From contig NZ_JAHQCX010000001.1 of NCBI RefSeq assembly GCF_019042245.1, forward strand, positions 425,459 through 489,458: a DNA stretch of 64,000 nucleotides, in the 5' to 3' direction. The notes under the pieces were generated by a model. It did not search any database, was not told where the DNA came from, and worked only from the letters and a program-made list of their open reading frames with translations. The translations under genes and the position numbers were made by a program. Source of the DNA: Diplocloster modestus. GTDB lineage: Bacteria; Bacillota; Clostridia; Lachnospirales; Lachnospiraceae. The number at the start of each line of letters is the position of its first letter. Positions within the stretch are counted from its first letter, which is position 1. This document shows, in pieces, positions 34,881-42,417 of the stretch.

Positions 34881-37009
34881 TTTGTTAATAGCATCATGAT
34901 GTCGTTGCTGCGTTTTACGAATTTGGTCATTTCCTCGGGGGTGAGGGGCTTGTGGGCAAGCATGGCCAGATCGTAGAGCTGCTGGCAGATTACAGGAGCG
35001 TTTTCTGAATCTTTCTGGTTCAGGACGAACTGGACTAACGGGTGGTTGGCGTTGAGCACCAGGGTGGAGTCGTTGCCGAACATTCCGGGATCCATGCCGT
35101 ACATGTTGTACATTTTCATCATATCCTGCATTCTGCGGGTTTCTTCGGAAAGTGTGATCAGGGAAGCGATATTTTCGTCCTTTAATTTTTCAACTTTCAC
35201 ATTCAGTTTGTCATTGTTTAATGATTTGCGGAAGATTTCGGTGAGGGCGTCGGTGGTCTCTTTCAGCTCTTCCTCGGATACCTCTTCCTTGAAGTTGTCG
35301 GTTACATCAGAGTCGATGCGCTGGAATTTCAGTTCTTCGTGCTGGCGCTCCAGCTGGCTGATGAACGGGGAGTCGATGTTGTGGGACAGGATGAAAGCAT
35401 CCATGCCTTCGTTTTTAAACATGTTGATATATTGGCTCTGCTGTACCTCGTCGGTGACATAGTGGATGATTGTTTTGGGCTTTTCCTCTTCCTGGGAGGA
35501 TTCGGAGTCGGCGGGTTCGGAGCTGTCGGCTTCCGAATTGGTTTCTTTGGGCTCTTCGTCTGCGTTGGAAGTGTCCTCGGAGGTAGCGTCGGCGCCGTCG
35601 GCGGATGAGGTTTCTTCTTCCTCCTCTTTTTGGGCATCCAGATATTCTTTCAGGGTCAGGTACTTGTGATCCAGGTTTTTGAACAGGATGTAATCGCCCA
35701 TCTTTTCACAGAATTTTTCATCCTTGATGCAGCCGAATTTTATGAACGGATTGATGTCATCCCAGTATTTTTCGTAGTTCTCGCGGTCTGTTTTGCACAT
35801 GCCGGTGAGTTTGTCGGCTACTTTCTTGGTGATGTAGTCGGAGATCTTCTTCACGAAGCCGTCGTTTTGCAGCGCACTTCGGGATACGTTCAGCGGAAGA
35901 TCCGGACAGTCGATGACGCCTTTTAACAGCATCAGGAACTCGGGGATGACTTCTTTTATGTTGTCGGCGATAAATACCTGGTTGTTATAGAGTTTGATCG
36001 TTCCCTCGATCGAATCGTACTCTGTGTTGATCTTCGGGAAATAAAGGATTCCTTTTAAATTAAACGGATAGTCCATGTTCAGATGGATCCAGAACAACGG
36101 CTCCTTGTAATCCATGAATACTTTACGGTAGAATTCCAGATATTCCTCCCTGGTGCACTCGTTGGGATGCTTGGTCCAAAGCGGAGTGGTGTCACTGATG
36201 GAAACCGGGCGTTTCTGGATTTTTACGCGTTCTCTGGCCGGGGAAATCTCTACGATTTCTTTTTCGCCGTTTTCATTTTCCTGCTCCTCGGTTTTGGCTT
36301 CCTCGTGGATATGTTCCACGATGACATCGTCTTCCCTTAAATCGGCTTCGTCGATAGTCTCATACTGAGGCTCGGCGTTTTCTTTGGAAAGGAAGATCTC
36401 GACGGGCATAAAGGAGCAGTATTTCTCCAGAACTTCCCGCATCCGGTACTCGTTGGAAAATTCCACACTTTCCTCGTTAAGGAAGAGTGTAATCTCTGTT
36501 CCCACGGTGGCCTTGCTGCCGTCGGTCATGGTGTACTCGGTGCCGCCGTCACATTCCCAGTGTACGGGCATTGCACCCTCCTTGTAGGAGAGGGTATCGA
36601 TATGGACATTGTCGGAAACCATAAAAGCAGAATAAAAGCCCAGGCCGAAATGTCCGATGATCTGATCATCGGTGGTCTTGTCCTTGTATTTCTCGAGAAA
36701 TTCGGTAGCACCGGAGAAGGCGATCTGTGTGATGTATTCCTCCACCTCGTCCGCGGTCATACCGATACCGGTATCGATGAATTTCAGTGTTTTTTCTTCG
36801 GGGTTGACGATGATCTGAATGCTGTTTTTGAAGTTGTCCGGGTAGGTGTATTCTCCCATCAGTGACAGCTTTTTCAGCTTGGTGATGGCGTCACATCCGT
36901 TGGATACCATCTCACGGACAAAGATATCGTGATCGGAATAGAGCCACTTCTTGATAATGGGGAATATGTTTTCACTGTTGATGGACAGGCTTCCTGTCTT
37001 GTTGCTCAT
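34877..37009 (-). CDS. htpG: Molecular chaperone HtpG (Hsp90)
   Basis: A 710-residue ATP-dependent chaperone, longer than the usual 620-640. The N-terminal ATPase domain has NSENIFPIIKKWLYSDHDIFVREMVSNGCDAITKLKKL, DTGIGMTADEV and GHFGLGFYSAFMVSD. The middle domain contains LFWIHLNMDYPFNLKGILYFPK and DNIKEVIPEFLMLLKGVIDCPDLPLNVSRS. Extra length comes from a charged linker near residue 235 (Glu/Asn/Lys-rich) and a Glu/Ser/Asp-rich insertion at about residues 460-511. An AAAGGAG site precedes the ATG. A perfect CIRCE operator and a sigma-A promoter lie upstream, so heat control by HrcA is expected. Confidence 0.95.
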   Translation of the reverse strand: MSNKTGSLSINSENIFPIIKKWLYSDHDIFVREMVSNGCDAITKLKKLSLMGEYTYPDNFKNSIQIIVNPEEKTLKFIDTGIGMTADEVEEYITQIAFSGATEFLEKYKDKTTDDQIIGHFGLGFYSAFMVSDNVHIDTLSYKEGAMPVHWECDGGTEYTMTDGSKATVGTEITLFLNEESVEFSNEYRMREVLEKYCSFMPVEIFLSKENAEPQYETIDEADLREDDVIVEHIHEEAKTEEQENENGEKEIVEISPARERVKIQKRPVSISDTTPLWTKHPNECTREEYLEFYRKVFMDYKEPLFWIHLNMDYPFNLKGILYFPKINTEYDSIEGTIKLYNNQVFIADNIKEVIPEFLMLLKGVIDCPDLPLNVSRSALQNDGFVKKISDYITKKVADKLTGMCKTDRENYEKYWDDINPFIKFGCIKDEKFCEKMGDYILFKNLDHKYLTLKEYLDAQKEEEEETSSADGADATSEDTSNADEEPKETNSEADSSEPADSESSQEEEKPKTIIHYVTDEVQQSQYINMFKNEGMDAFILSHNIDSPFISQLERQHEELKFQRIDSDVTDNFKEEVSEEELKETTDALTEIFRKSLNNDKLNVKVEKLKDENIASLITLSEETRRMQDMMKMYNMYGMDPGMFGNDSTLVLNANHPLVQFVLNQKDSENAPVICQQLYDLAMLAHKPLTPEEMTKFVKRSNDIMMLLTK

Positions 37010-37064
37010 GCGTTATTCACTCCTTTTATGTTTTTGTATCAATTATTTTTCTTCTATATCAGTT

Positions 37065-37093
37065 ATATTAATACCCCGCATATCAAAAGTCAA
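37065..37093 (-). promoter_or_regulatory. Sigma-A promoter for htpG
   Basis: On the minus strand TTGACT (37088-37093) and TAATAT (37065-37070) are 17 bases apart, directly downstream of the CIRCE element and about 55 bases before the ATG. Confidence 0.7.
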
Positions 37094-37100
37094 GAAAAAA

Positions 37101-37127
37101 TTAGCACTCAATGAAAAAGAGTGCTAA
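37101..37127. promoter_or_regulatory. CIRCE operator (HrcA binding site)
   Basis: TTAGCACTC, nine bases, GAGTGCTAA: a perfect consensus CIRCE. It lies seven bases above the -35 of the htpG promoter and in the gap shared with the divergent ECF sigma gene (start 37258), so HrcA could affect both. A possible plus-strand promoter is TTGATA (37152) with TAAATA (37175). Confidence 0.93.
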
Positions 37128-37257
37128 TAATGAGCCTGTACAATGAGTATATTGATAGAATGTGCCGGCCCCCTTAAATATGTTAAAATAATATGCAACG
37201 ATTCTTACACATTTTACGAATATATAAATGACAGGGATAAAGAGAAGGAGGCCGGGA

Positions 37258-37794
37258 ATGGAACAGGAACAAAAGTGGATCCGCTCTATTTTACACAGGG
37301 GAAGCAGAAAAGCCGCGGATCAGCTGGTACGGGCTCATTACGATAAGCTATATGCATTTATTTACCGGCAGGTCGGGTGCAAAGAGGATGCGCTGGATCT
37401 GACACAGGACAGTTTTATCGCAGCTTTACACTCCCTTGCCTCCTACGATCCGTCGAAAGCGGGGTTCGGCACCTGGCTGTGCCACATTGCGGCGCATAAG
37501 GTGATAGATGCCAGAAGGAAGTACAGGCCTGTGACTGTTTTGCTGGAAGAGGAGGATATCCCGATACAGGAAGACTTTACCGACAGTCTGGCAGACCGGG
37601 AACTGGTCCGGCAGATGGAGGAGTATGTGTGCCGGCTGGGCCCACAGCTGCAGGAGATTTTCCGATTGCGGATATACGCGGATCTCTCCTTTCCGAAGAT
37701 CGCCTCCGTGACCTTGCAGCCGGAGGCAAAGATCAAAGCACAGTATTACAGGTTAATTAAACGGTTGAGAAAGGAGTTTGAAGATCATGAATGA
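37258..37794 (+). CDS. ECF-type RNA polymerase sigma factor
   Basis: A 178-residue sigma-70 family protein. Region 2 (residues 20-85) has ADQLVRAHYDKLYAFIYRQVGCKEDALDLTQDSFIAALHSL and GTWLCHIAAHKVIDARRK; region 4 (about 120-175) has LGPQLQEIFRLRIYADLSFPKIA and an HTH before YRLIKRLRKEF. AGGAGG precedes the ATG at 37258. The gene ends inside the next gene, which begins the ABC module. ECF factors in such positions usually respond to cell-envelope stress and drive the adjacent transporter. No classical anti-sigma gene is seen. Confidence 0.9.
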   Translation: MEQEQKWIRSILHRGSRKAADQLVRAHYDKLYAFIYRQVGCKEDALDLTQDSFIAALHSLASYDPSKAGFGTWLCHIAAHKVIDARRKYRPVTVLLEEEDIPIQEDFTDSLADRELVRQMEEYVCRLGPQLQEIFRLRIYADLSFPKIASVTLQPEAKIKAQYYRLIKRLRKEFEDHE

Positions 37795-38548
37795 TTTTGA
37801 AAAGATCCAATTCCCTTCCGGGGAAGAAAAAAACAGAAGTATCCGGATGATACTGGACCGGGGAATCCCGAAACCGAATCGGATGTTGGCGGATCTGTGG
37901 GAGACCGCATGCAGGATCGGGGTAAAGGGGCTTTTCTTCGGCGTGGGAGACTGCATGTTTCTGGCCCTTTTGCTGGGAGGATTACTCTGGGCGGGGTGCT
38001 TTTTCGCCATGGCTGCCGGCCGGGGCCAGTTCAGTGTACTGCTGTTCCTGGTATCACCGTTTCTGTATGCGCTTCTGCATCTTTTGAGTATATGGAAAGA
38101 AATCATGACAGGAACTTATGAGACGATGATGGTCTGCCGGTGCTCCCTTCGCCAGCTGATGGTCCTGCGGATGCTGGTATTCGGGGGCTTCGCGGTCATC
38201 CTGCTGACCGGGGTAAGCGCAGGGATCGGGTGGCTGCTGGAAGGAAGCCCCTCCATCCTGAACCTGATGGGCATCTCATTTTCCGCCCTGTTTTTGTTCG
38301 CGGCCGCATCTGCGGCGGCGGAATGGAAATGGAGGGCGCCGGGAGCATATCTGGTGGTACCGGCCTTTTGGGTCATATTCAGCCTGATCCTTCTGGTGCT
38401 GGGGGAACGTGCGGAGGCTTTTTTGCGGGATATCCCGGCCCTGGTATTCTGGATAGCCGCAGCCTGCAGTGCCGTTTTATATGGTAAAACCCTGAAGCAT
38501 TACTATTTTGATCCGAAGGAAGGAGCGATTGCGCATGCTGACCGTTGA
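37787..38548 (+). CDS. Membrane protein linked to the ECF sigma factor
   Basis: A 253-residue protein with a hydrophilic N-terminus of about 55 residues and then six hydrophobic segments. The N-terminal part (FEKIQFPSGEEKNRSIRMILDRGIPKPNRMLADLWETACRIG) is predicted to be cytoplasmic. It overlaps the end of the sigma gene by eight bases and the start of the ABC ATPase gene by 14. I do not recognise a named family; the position suggests a sensor or anti-sigma function, or a membrane part of the transporter. Both are inference. Confidence 0.7.
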   Translation: MNDFEKIQFPSGEEKNRSIRMILDRGIPKPNRMLADLWETACRIGVKGLFFGVGDCMFLALLLGGLLWAGCFFAMAAGRGQFSVLLFLVSPFLYALLHLLSIWKEIMTGTYETMMVCRCSLRQLMVLRMLVFGGFAVILLTGVSAGIGWLLEGSPSILNLMGISFSALFLFAAASAAAEWKWRAPGAYLVVPAFWVIFSLILLVLGERAEAFLRDIPALVFWIAAACSAVLYGKTLKHYYFDPKEGAIAHADR

Positions 38549-39386
38549 ACATGTGACGAAAAAATATGGAAATTTTACGGCCCTTGAGGATATCAATCTG
38601 GATTTTGAGAGCGGTGTCTATGGCCTGCTGGCTCCAAACGGCGCCGGAAAGACCACATTGATCAAGATGCTGACCACCCTGCTGTTTCCGACGAAGGGCA
38701 GGATTTTGTGGGACGGACAGGATATATTGTCCATGGGCGGCGAATACCGGGGGCTTGTGGGCTATCTGCCGCAGGAATTCGGTTATTATAAGAATTATTC
38801 ACCCAGGCAGTTTTTAAGATATATGGCTGCATTGCAGTGTATGGAGCGAAAAGCGGCAGAGGAGCGGATCGGCAGCCTGCTTAAGCTGGTGGCGCTTTCC
38901 CACGTCGAAGATAAAAAAATGAAGCAGTTTTCCGGCGGAATGATCCAGCGGGTAGGAATCGCCCAGGCCATGTTAAATGATCCGAAACTGCTGATTCTGG
39001 ATGAGCCGACAGCGGGTCTGGATCCTAAGGAACGGGTCCGTTTCCGGAATCTGATCCACAGCCTGGCGAAGCAGCGCATCGTCATTCTGTCCACACACAT
39101 CGTATCTGATATCGAAACCATCGCCGGTAAGATCATTATGCTGCGGGATCATGCCCTGTATTGCTGCGACAGCCCGGCCCGGATCTGTGGGAACCTGAAT
39201 GGAAAACTCTATGAGGTACCGGCGGATACGGAATTGACAGAGCAGGAGCTGCTGCTCAGTGAACGTCAGGGGGGAGAGAATACTGTGCTGCGGATCGCAG
39301 CCGATTTCCCTGTAGCGGGCGCTGTGCCGGTGAGCCCGAATCTGGAAGATGCGTTTCTATATATCTACAGGGAAGATACGCTATGA
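38535..39386 (+). CDS. ABC transporter ATP-binding protein (ABC-2 type)
   Basis: A 283-residue ATPase. Walker A is APNGAGKTT near residue 33-41, the signature FSGGMIQRVGIAQAML, Walker B LLILDEPTAGLDP and the switch His in ILSTHIVSDIE are intact. The C-terminal 70 residues are the variable region common in drug or antibiotic exporters of the CcmA/DrrA type. AGGAG nine bases before the ATG at 38535 sets the start. It is flanked by genes for three membrane proteins that presumably form the channel. Confidence 0.92.
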   Translation: MLTVEHVTKKYGNFTALEDINLDFESGVYGLLAPNGAGKTTLIKMLTTLLFPTKGRILWDGQDILSMGGEYRGLVGYLPQEFGYYKNYSPRQFLRYMAALQCMERKAAEERIGSLLKLVALSHVEDKKMKQFSGGMIQRVGIAQAMLNDPKLLILDEPTAGLDPKERVRFRNLIHSLAKQRIVILSTHIVSDIETIAGKIIMLRDHALYCCDSPARICGNLNGKLYEVPADTELTEQELLLSERQGGENTVLRIAADFPVAGAVPVSPNLEDAFLYIYREDTL

Positions 39387-40543
39387 AGAGAACATGGATT
39401 TGCTGGGAAGTGCGCAAACTGTGGGAAATGCCCATGATTCCCATATTTCTGCTGTTCTGCCTGGGATTTAACACCCTGATCATCGTGGGAAACCGGTCTG
39501 GCAGTGACGCAGATTCCTACGTAAGCTATGTATCCGGGATAACACAAATAATCGGAGGGCAGATGGGAGAAGGGTTCAGCAGGGCGCTGGCGCAGCTTCC
39601 CGAGGAGAATAAATACAAAGACCAACTGATATCCGAGACACTGGGAAGGGAAGATACCCTGGATCAGTTCGACACCAGCCGGTTAAGTGGCCTGTATATC
39701 GGTAAATTCCGCATCCAGGGTCTTGCCGCCGGTTTTCTGGAACAAAAATACCGGATATTGGATACGAAAGTAAAAAAACTGGCAGATGAGGACGCGTCCA
39801 TGAGCCTGGCCGCAGCCGGAAAGACCAAGGAGCTGATGGATGCGCTCTTCCTGAAAATGTGCCGGGCTGTAATCACAGAAGGAATCCTGCTGGCTGTGCT
39901 GCTGGCCTTGTATTCCAGCGGGTGCGATGGATTAAGCCGCACAGCCCCGGTCCTTTATTCCAGCAGGGCCGGCCGGCGTATCCAGCTGTCCAAAGCAGCC
40001 GCCAGCGGCCTGTCGGCAGCAGCAGCTTATGCGGTCCTGGCTGCCTGCGCGGTTCTGGTATTTGCATGTGTATGGAGACTGGGATCTATATGGGATGCTA
40101 ATATGTCCAGCCAGTTCAACTATATAACGGCCTTTGGGATGAGACTGCCATTTCTCACCTGGACCTCCTTCTCTGTGGCCGGTTACCTGTGGGCAACGCT
40201 GGCACTGGGGCTGGCGGTGGTGATAATCTTTCACGGCCTGGGCTTTGCGGCGGGTCTGATCGCCAACAGTGCTTACAGAGGTTTTTTGCTGTTGCTTGTA
40301 CCGGCAGCCCTTAATTTTGAAATTATGATGCTGGCCGGAGACAACAGCCTCTGGCTCCTGTACCAGCTCATCCAGTGGTCTCCGGTCACCCTGTGGTGGT
40401 TCCAGCCATTGTGGTTCACGGATCTTGGGACGGTTACGGCCCTGCCCTGGCAGGAATGCATGGAAGCGGTGTTCTGCATGGCGGCAGGGGCTGGTATACT
40501 CTGGGCGTCCTATCGCCATTATCTGAAAAGGGATGTGATATGA
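39383..40543 (+). CDS. ABC-2 type membrane protein, first
   Basis: A 386-residue protein with one N-terminal hydrophobic segment, an external domain of about 130 residues (ITQIIGGQMGEGFSRALAQLPEENKYKDQLISET...) and five to six membrane segments in the C-terminal half. This layout is common in ABC-2-like permeases of peptide or antibiotic exporters. It starts within the ATGA overlap at the ATPase stop. It is likely one of two large permease halves; no sequence family can be named with certainty. Confidence 0.75.
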   Translation: MKRTWICWEVRKLWEMPMIPIFLLFCLGFNTLIIVGNRSGSDADSYVSYVSGITQIIGGQMGEGFSRALAQLPEENKYKDQLISETLGREDTLDQFDTSRLSGLYIGKFRIQGLAAGFLEQKYRILDTKVKKLADEDASMSLAAAGKTKELMDALFLKMCRAVITEGILLAVLLALYSSGCDGLSRTAPVLYSSRAGRRIQLSKAAASGLSAAAAYAVLAACAVLVFACVWRLGSIWDANMSSQFNYITAFGMRLPFLTWTSFSVAGYLWATLALGLAVVIIFHGLGFAAGLIANSAYRGFLLLLVPAALNFEIMMLAGDNSLWLLYQLIQWSPVTLWWFQPLWFTDLGTVTALPWQECMEAVFCMAAGAGILWASYRHYLKRDVI

Positions 40544-40544
40544 A

Positions 40545-41771
40545 ATGTTAAAAGAAGAGATGAAAAAAATCTGGCGGCCGGGAATCCTGGCAGTACTGAT
40601 ACTGTTAGGATTCGTCTACTACACCATGTATCTGGAATTCTATATTCAGTATTTTCCGAACGGCCCGGAATACAAAGGGATCTACCAGGTAGCCGCCGAT
40701 TGGGTAAAACGATTCGGAACTACGCTGGAACCGGAAGAGGAGGCGGAAGCAGCCCGGGAGATACCGGCTTTGGAATCCGAGGCTTCCGGATACCTGTCCG
40801 TAAACCCTGTCGCCCGGCAGTACGGACTGGCCTCTTATGAAGAATATGAACAATTTTATAACCGGTCGGTACAGAGGATGCAGGGTGAAATGACCACACA
40901 GGAACGGGACCGGTACGCAGACGCTATGATTCTGTCTAATTATCTGACCGGAGAAGAAACGGATAATATAGATGGCCGGATCTATGCCACGAGACTCTTT
41001 ACCCAGATGTATGAACTGTGGGAACAGGAGGGGGTCAACTTCAGGAATAAGGAGTTTATGGACGGATATACGCAGAGGGAATATACTCACGCTGCGGACA
41101 GCTTCTTTGGGGAGGATCACGCCTGGAGGAATATTTTGCCGGCTGAATTGCCGGAGGCCTTCTCGACCTATCTGGGCTATGTGCTGATCTGGGTCTGTGT
41201 CTCCTGCTGCCTGCTCCTGTCGCCCATGCCGGTTCGGGATCGGATGCGTTCCATGAGACCCCTGCAGTGGAGTTCCAGACACGGCCGGGATATACTTCGG
41301 ACTCAATTCGCAGCCTCCATGCTGTCCGGCGCAGCATTGACCGCCATCAACCTGCTGGTATTCGGCGGCCTGTTTATGACACACGGGATCCATACCTTCT
41401 TTGGGTGCAGGATGTTTTCTTTTATGCACACAGGTTTTTCCTGGATCAATCCCACTTTCGGTGCCTGGTGCCTGCTGCTGGTCTTTCTGATCTATCTGAC
41501 CGGCATGGGAATAACCGCCATAGCTTTCTTCCTGTCCCTGCACAGCACAAACTATGTGGCCATGCTGCTGAAGCTGATTCCCCTGGTAATCCTAACGGCG
41601 CTGCTCTGTCCGCGCCTGTTAATCCGGCTGTTCTATTACGGTAACAGCCTGTATCAGCTGACATCCATCCCGGGGATAGAAGGGTACACGGCCCTGTTAA
41701 TATTGGCAACGGGCCTGATCCTGTTCATGATCACCAGCCATCGCCAGAAAAGGCAGGAGCTGCTCTTATAA
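40545..41771 (+). CDS. ABC-2 type membrane protein, second
   Basis: A 408-residue protein with the same layout as its neighbour: an N-terminal membrane segment, an external domain of about 170 residues rich in Glu/Tyr, then six hydrophobic segments. It begins two bases after the preceding stop. Together with the ATPase and the 39383 gene it should form an export or lantibiotic-immunity-like complex under the ECF factor. The substrate is unknown. Confidence 0.75.
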   Translation: MLKEEMKKIWRPGILAVLILLGFVYYTMYLEFYIQYFPNGPEYKGIYQVAADWVKRFGTTLEPEEEAEAAREIPALESEASGYLSVNPVARQYGLASYEEYEQFYNRSVQRMQGEMTTQERDRYADAMILSNYLTGEETDNIDGRIYATRLFTQMYELWEQEGVNFRNKEFMDGYTQREYTHAADSFFGEDHAWRNILPAELPEAFSTYLGYVLIWVCVSCCLLLSPMPVRDRMRSMRPLQWSSRHGRDILRTQFAASMLSGAALTAINLLVFGGLFMTHGIHTFFGCRMFSFMHTGFSWINPTFGAWCLLLVFLIYLTGMGITAIAFFLSLHSTNYVAMLLKLIPLVILTALLCPRLLIRLFYYGNSLYQLTSIPGIEGYTALLILATGLILFMITSHRQKRQELLL

Positions 41772-41801
41772 TTCTGACCGGCCTTTACGCGTTCTCATCG
41801 G

Positions 41802-42305
41802 TCATTCCCCATCGAAATCTATTTCCTGTTTCCGGAAAAACTTCTGCACCATCTGATCCCAGCTATGATCCAAAGACTTATCCAGGGTGAACACTTTCAA
41901 AGATGTCCCGGTGGTACAGCTGACGTTCGTCCCATTATATTTAAAATTAAGAAACAGCCCATTCACATCGTCCGCCGAATAGGGAAGCTGCGTCTGCTCC
42001 AGCAGCTTCCCTATATTCGCGGGTGCCAGCAAGAACACAAATTTAAAATTAAGCGGAGTTTTCTTCCCCTTGATCAATTCCAGACAGAAAGGCCGGATCT
42101 CCTGCCAATATGAATAGAAACGATCTGTATACTCCGGCGCCTCCAACTCTTCCTTCGTAAAAAAATCCCGTTGCAGCCTGCCATCCACAGTAAAAGTATT
42201 AAAAGTAGTTACAACAGCCTCTGACACCAAAAAATGATCAAAGGTGTCCTTCAGCAATAATTTATTCATAAACTTTTTTGTATCTTTTATCTGTAAAGCT
42301 ATCAA
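41802..42305 (-). CDS. DUF5721 family protein
   Basis: A 167-residue soluble protein starting at TTG (42303-42305) with GGAGGT six bases before. Text such as IALQIKDTKKFMNKLLLKDTFDHFLVSEAVVTTFNTFTVDG and RPFCLELIKGKKTPLNFKFVFLLAP is typical of an uncharacterised Lachnospiraceae family that I recall as DUF5721. The frame continues upstream to an ATG at 42344, but no ribosome site supports it. It is convergent with the ABC module and separate from the BlaR1 operon. No function is known. Confidence 0.65.
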   Translation of the reverse strand: MIALQIKDTKKFMNKLLLKDTFDHFLVSEAVVTTFNTFTVDGRLQRDFFTKEELEAPEYTDRFYSYWQEIRPFCLELIKGKKTPLNFKFVFLLAPANIGKLLEQTQLPYSADDVNGLFLNFKYNGTNVSCTTGTSLKVFTLDKSLDHSWDQMVQKFFRKQEIDFDGE

Positions 42306-42417
42306 AATCCCACCTCCAGCGCCATAACTCCCATCATTATACAATGGAACTCAGCCGCAGGCAATTTCTTTTTGCACTGGTGTTATACGATGGATCCCTG
42401 CCATAAAAGCCTCTGCA

